A program made the position numbers and the translations under genes. Source: Rotaria macrura (Eukaryota; Rotifera; Eurotatoria; Philodinida; Philodinidae). Taken from it: DNA of 64,000 nt. Below, piece after piece: positions 59,439 through 64,000 of this stretch; the first letter of the stretch is position 1, and each line of letters starts with the position of its first letter. Where the stretch lies: assembly GCA_900239685.1 (NCBI GenBank), contig OENT01000075.1:1-64000 (forward strand), in the 5' to 3' direction. The notes below the pieces were generated by a model. That model did not search any database, was not told the DNA's origin, and saw nothing but the letters and a program-made list of their open reading frames with translations.

Positions 59439-61966
59439 GGTGCTTTCGATGTTTGAATTCATGGGAGGGAAACGCCAAATAATTCCTTCCCAGTGATGGA
59501 GCCCAAGCAGGATGTGTCCCCTATGGAATTTTGAGGCTACCATCGTTAAGTTTCTGGTTCTGGCGAGTTGGTAGTTAGGTGAGACCTAACCAGCCTCCTC
59601 CCCACTAGGGATGCAACGAGTCTGAACTTTTGTGTAGGGTTCGGAGACCGAACCCTTTACAAAAGTTCGGAGTTGTTGTCCTCCTGCTTCCGACTTAAGA
59701 AAGCCTTCGAGCCTCCTGACATGATTTTTCAAACATGGTTCTGATCTACCCGAGAACTTGAGGTCCCTGCCCCCATTTCAATCCCCAAATTTGGCTGTTG
59801 CCGCTCTTCGTGCTTCGCTTTGTGTTTGCGTTGTTTCTGATGCAGTTTCGTAGGAAAGTGTTCATTGTTCCTTGCCTCGTTTCTGCTTATTTTACACCCC
59901 CCGTGTCTCCTATGAACTATTGCTCTCGTTTCTTTGAAACTTCAGGATCAGATTCTGACACAAACAACTAATTTTCTCTCCAGTTGAGGTAGTTCAAGTC
60001 GTAACACCTATCAGTCTAGGGCCCAGTGAATCGACTTTTGACGTCGATGAACGTTACTTGTCAAGTAATGATTTGGACTGGAAGAAAAAACATTGATATC
60101 TTCTTCAAATCCTACGTCAACATTCGATTGATATCCTTTCTTTATCACGGAATTTTTCAAAATGATCTTCTAAAGTCAAGTGAATTTTATAGCATCATGC
60201 GATATTACATCTAACTACAATATCCGACAGTGAGATGTTGCAGTATCCATTGAATCGGCATCTAATGTTTCCTCTGATTAAGACGATACAAGATTCGTTT
60301 GAATTTCCACCAATGTTAATTGTACCATTATGGGTGCAAAAGTTTCAAATGTTGCAGTAGTTGATTCATACTTAATAAAGAGTAGATAGTCAGAGGAGTC
60401 AAAGTATTGAAAATAAACAGACAATGATTTAAAGGAAGGATACATCGGGACATAAGCGAATCTGATGATAAATATATCTCTGGAATATTAAATTACTTCG
60501 ATCAAGTGACTGATAGATATCGATGAGTGAAAGAAAATATTCGGTTTGTAATCGATATCGAAAGAAATACTGTGGAAATGAATAATATAACAGTTATAGT
60601 GTTGGACTACATCTTGAAGCTGTGGATACACGTGCGGCACAGTAATTATAAGATTGTATGTTATTTACACGTTTGCCTTGTTGGCATTGTTTGTCTATTA
60701 CGTGAATTTGAGTCTTCATGAAAGTGCATCTATATGTATGTCTTTGGAAGAAAAACTCTTTATGTGAATGTCTTCCGTACATCAGATAAGAATACTTAGA
60801 ACATTAATACTTAAGTCAGGGTAATCTCTTTTCTCATAATCAAAATGATGCTACATCTCAACCGGTATTGAAATCTGTTCAATCTACATGTATATTATCG
60901 AGTATCAATGTGTCTGTTGTAAACATTCGTGGTTCGTGAGTTGGCCATTTTCATAGAATTGGATTTTTATGAAACTAAAATAGACTTCGTTAAGTTGCAA
61001 TTTTCTCCATATCCATCCAGATGAATGGAAGAGAATGTATGAGAAATTCAGATTCATTGAAGCCAAATATTCGTTGAGTTCAACATGAATTTTGTCGCCA
61101 AAAATGTGTACCTATCAACAAACTCTTAATTTCCTATTTTTTAACTTTTTATAGTAAATCGGAAGCTTTATTCTTCAGCTAATACTGATAGGATTATATG
61201 AAAATTCTTCTATAAAACAGAAATAGTTTCTAACTTTAATCACTAGAATCAAACACAAAAAAATTAATGTACAATATCGTACACAACTCTTGGAAGCTAT
61301 TATAACTTAAAGACGTTTTTCATTGTATAAACAGTTGAGAGTAATTTCACGGTAAATTGAATTCATCTAGTACTTAATCTTTATTATCTAATAAGACTCT
61401 AGAGGTTATAAGACGCTCACCAAACTCTTATAGATTTCAATATCGATCGAGAAGTGACAGATTTAAACTGAAAATTGTACATTATACCCTTGGAATCTTC
61501 TTCTTCTTCTTCTTCGGGTTAGTATCATGTTTTGTACGCACTTTACTCAAGTTCACGGTGCTTGATCGTTATTGTACAAAGTAAGTTTCTTCTGGAAATT
61601 TACATAAATGTTTCAAGTGAATGTCGACTGTTATAATTCATAGCTTGATCCTAAGTTCAAGATCAAATATTGCTTATTTTAATGTTCGATGGTCTGTTCC
61701 TAAAACTTTTTTTTTCGCACCATTATTTCTTGATTGGTTGCTTATTCAACAACCAAATCTCAATGAACCTGATAAAATTCAATACTCTAAATCTGATTTC
61801 TTCTTGCAGTTCATCATCCTATTTTCTCAAGCTTCTACAGATACTTGCTGATCTAGCAATGTGACAAGGCTAGTTTCATCAATGTTTCTCAAAACAAAAA
61901 CGTCCATGCAATACAATCGAAAGTAAATGATTCAACTTTTATTTAAAGAATTTATCAGCTTTGTTC
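59439..61966. other. Intergenic, GC-richer block then AT-rich sequence
   Basis: About 59440-59960 is unusually GC-rich for this window, with no open frame; with the preceding 21-bp repeat it looks like an insertion or repeat remnant. The remainder is AT-rich, with (CTT)n at about 61498-61515 and no recognisable gene. Confidence 0.4.
59609..59682. repeat. Imperfect hairpin of about 35-bp arms
   Basis: GGATGCAACGAGTCTGAACTTTTG with AGGGTTCGG pairs across a 3-base loop (AGA, 59645-59647) with CCGAACCCTTTACAAAAGTTCGG and AGTTGTTGTCC. Mismatches are few. It lies inside the GC-rich block. Confidence 0.7.
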
Positions 61967-62745
61967 TTAGTCTGTCAAGATACAATTAAGTCTTTGTCGA
62001 TACCAGTCTCGTTCGAATTCAAGATTATGCTTTTCACATAAATCTGCAAATTTTCTATACATCGTTTCAATATTGAATTTCAGAGATGATTGCAATTTAC
62101 GCAAACATACTGGACAAACATAGAGTGGTTGTCGATCCATCTCGATTTCATTGTTTGCACCATTCATCAAGCATATGTAATAGATGCAATGTTTAAGACC
62201 GAAAAGATGACAGATTTCATGAAGAAGAATTTTGATAGAACGTTGAAGAATAATTGTTCGATCCACATCGGTTAATGTGATACTCATAGACTTATATGGT
62301 GGCATTGGAAATAATGGATCGAGACGAGAAAACGAATAAACACCAATACCTGCATCAGATCGGGCTCGTCCATAAACGAAATTGTACGTATCATCTGGAT
62401 ATATGTCGGCCATGGTCACAGCAACGCATAATAATTCTTCACACTGATTACGTTCACTTCGTGTATCAGTAAGATATTCAAGTAGACCACTTGTTTTATA
62501 TTGAATTTGTTGAGTTCCATAGTAAATACGATTTGGCATGGTTTCTTTGAAATCAGCCGTAGGCAAAATTTTTACTTCGCATCCAAGAAAAAAAGCTTGT
62601 GCAAATTCACAAATCAATTCAAGAGGTGGAGCTCTAAACAGGTTAATGAAAATATCATGTTAGACATTGTACTCATAGCTTATTCGTTAAATTTTACCGT
62701 GGATGTTCGAAACTACCAATTGGTTGAATGTACATTGTTTTGCAT
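61967..62745 (-). CDS. AMZ2: Archaemetzincin-type zinc metallopeptidase, 3' part
   Basis: Two minus-strand exons, 62698-62745 and 61967-62634, joined GT-AG in phase (MYIQPIGSFEHP then RAPPLELICEFAQAFF). The catalytic core is HEICHLFGLKHC: the two His and Glu of HExxH plus the third zinc-binding His. It is followed by C-x4-CLM and, after a spacer, CPVC, which is the second zinc site that defines archaemetzincins. NFVYGRA and GIGVYSFSRLD upstream also fit. The 62698 exon begins inside a codon after an acceptor site, so at least one more 5' exon must lie to the right; I could not identify it before the window end, although about 70 residues are expected upstream. Archaemetzincins are intracellular aminopeptidase-like enzymes of unclear substrate. 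AMZ1 versus AMZ2 is not resolved. Confidence 0.88.
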
Positions 62746-64000
62746 CTGTAATTATATAGAATGATCAAATTTTGAACGATAAAGTTTTATACTACTAATG
62801 AATCAAAAATGAAAAAATTTGAGTGTATTTTTTGCGAGGAGATCTAACGCCGACAGTTTGTAGTAGATAGTTTTTCATTTGTCATAAAAAGCTTGTTAGC
62901 ACAGCCTCGTTGGGCTAAAATGTGGAACTCACATATCTATAGCTTCATACTACTAACAGAAAGTACAGAATATGTAATATCACGAATTTTTTCGCATCGT
63001 CTTTCTCTAATTGGCGCTTTTTTTCGTTTTCATTCTTGCTATTCGCTCGTTAGTTTCCATTTTTCTTATTATAAGCATTGCAAGAAACGATAAATAACGC
63101 TGTGATAAATGACGATAATATAATGCTGATTGCTATTTCTGCAATGGATTAATACACGGGCTTCGATGGTCTGAAATGGAGGGGGGGGCAGGAAGGGAGC
63201 ATCTGAAACCCTCGAGGGAGGAGGGCTTCTCTAACCAGGACCTATGCCTGTCACCGATGCGTGGGAAGCATAAAAAATCTCACTCTTAAACTTCCAGTCA
63301 CTATTTTCTGCGAAAACATATGTGAGTTCCACACAAGCATTAAATTGCATCTGTTACGGAATTCCATATTTTCGCTAATTTATGTAGGGGAAAGTTTCAT
63401 TACTTGCCTTTTCAAACCTTAGAGATAAAACTGATGTACTTTTCTGATACATGAGTATTCTGCAAGCAGTCTTATCTTTGCACTATGTTCGTTTCATTCT
63501 TACAGTAAAATCTCATAAAATCCTCCGACTATTTTTCAAAGAAAATTACAATCTTACAACGTCAAAAAACTGCACCGTTTTTGGATGAAATTACTCGATA
63601 GATATTTATTGCAACATGTATCAGGGGAAAACTGGAGTTTATATCAGTCTTCTTAAAGTTTTCAACAAGTTTGATAAACTGTTTGCAGCACGCTTTCGAT
63701 TTTCGAGACACGCTCCATCGCTTTCCAATTAAACCTTCTCCATACGAGAGCGCTGATCTGGGGCCATGACGATATGTGTGTTCCACAAAAGAGGCATCTT
63801 TTACAAAGATTTCATGTTATTGCAAAATAATCAAACCAACGGAATGGGAATCACTTTTTCAGCTTGCTTTTATATTTAAAAATTATCATCTAGCAAATAA
63901 AATTGATTCATAATTTAAGAAAAAGTCTTAAGCTTACTTTCATATTTTCTTAATGCTAAATAAATGCCGACTATTCCATCGTTCTCTGCTAAACTGATGA
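62746..64000. other. Upstream of archaemetzincin, no exon assigned
   Basis: Probably contains the missing 5' exon(s) or their intron. A GC-rich patch at 63178-63270 with a run of G resembles the other GC-rich insert-like blocks. The 74-aa minus-strand ORF at 63562-63786 shows no archaemetzincin similarity that I can see. Confidence 0.4.

Noticed and set aside
59271..59543. Three repetitive ORFs over the 21-bp repeat
   Set aside because: The period is divisible by three, so open frames arise automatically; no other evidence of coding.
59984..60001. let-7-like start TTGAGGTAGTTCAAGTCG
   Set aside because: Only the seed matches; no complementary arm for a precursor hairpin nearby.
1..64000. 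Listed toxin genes, viral genes, prophage or CRISPR
   Set aside because: None seen; the mobile elements are all DNA transposons.

Overview
The window reads as nuclear DNA of a small-genome invertebrate animal, most likely a bdelloid rotifer. It is AT-rich, genes are split by many 45-80 bp GT-AG introns, and its gene families (B-box/NHL proteins, LRR proteins with one repeat per exon, divergent rhodopsin-like GPCRs) are typical of bdelloids. No taxonomic marker is present, so the assignment is an inference. There are no operons, CRISPR arrays, rRNA genes or convincing tRNA genes.

Layout, left to right. 1-4.5 kb is transposon debris: a MITE cut by the window edge, a non-autonomous hAT element with an 8-bp target duplication, and an internally deleted Tc1/mariner relative. 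4.98-6.38 kb (-) is a nine-exon Rabin8/Sec2-type Rab GEF. 9.3-10.6 kb (+) is an intronless Ser/Thr-rich protein of unknown function. 13.8-15.1 kb (+) is an intronless class-A-like GPCR. 16.6-20.8 kb (+) is a five-exon RPGR-like gene: an RCC1 propeller, an Asp/Glu-rich linker and a C-terminal CaaX box. 20.8-29.7 kb has no gene I recognise but holds a 0.7 kb degenerate palindrome. 29.7-37.6 kb (-) is an LRR gene built from thirty 84-nt exons plus a terminal exon, much of it a four-exon higher-order tandem repeat, with a dead mariner in one intron. 37.6-43.4 kb holds two related fold-back elements, each flanked by a perfect 9-bp duplication; the second contains the assembly gap. 43.7-53.2 kb carries two convergent B-box/NHL paralogues, one with a hAT-like fold-back element in its intron. 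54.9-56.5 kb (+) is a complete six-exon RidA gene. 62.0-62.7 kb (-) is the 3' part of an archaemetzincin.

Functional links are limited. Rabin8 and RPGR both belong to the Rab8/ciliary-transport machinery in other animals and lie 10 kb apart, which may be chance. RidA and archaemetzincin are metabolic/peptidase genes. The LRR and B-box/NHL genes are ligand- or protein-binding scaffolds without a visible catalytic domain. The most unusual structures are the exon-level tandem LRR array (with one out-of-frame exon) and the small fold-back transposon family with GGT termini and 9-bp target duplications. Exon models were made by eye from splice sites, reading phase and family similarity; no alignment or search was run.
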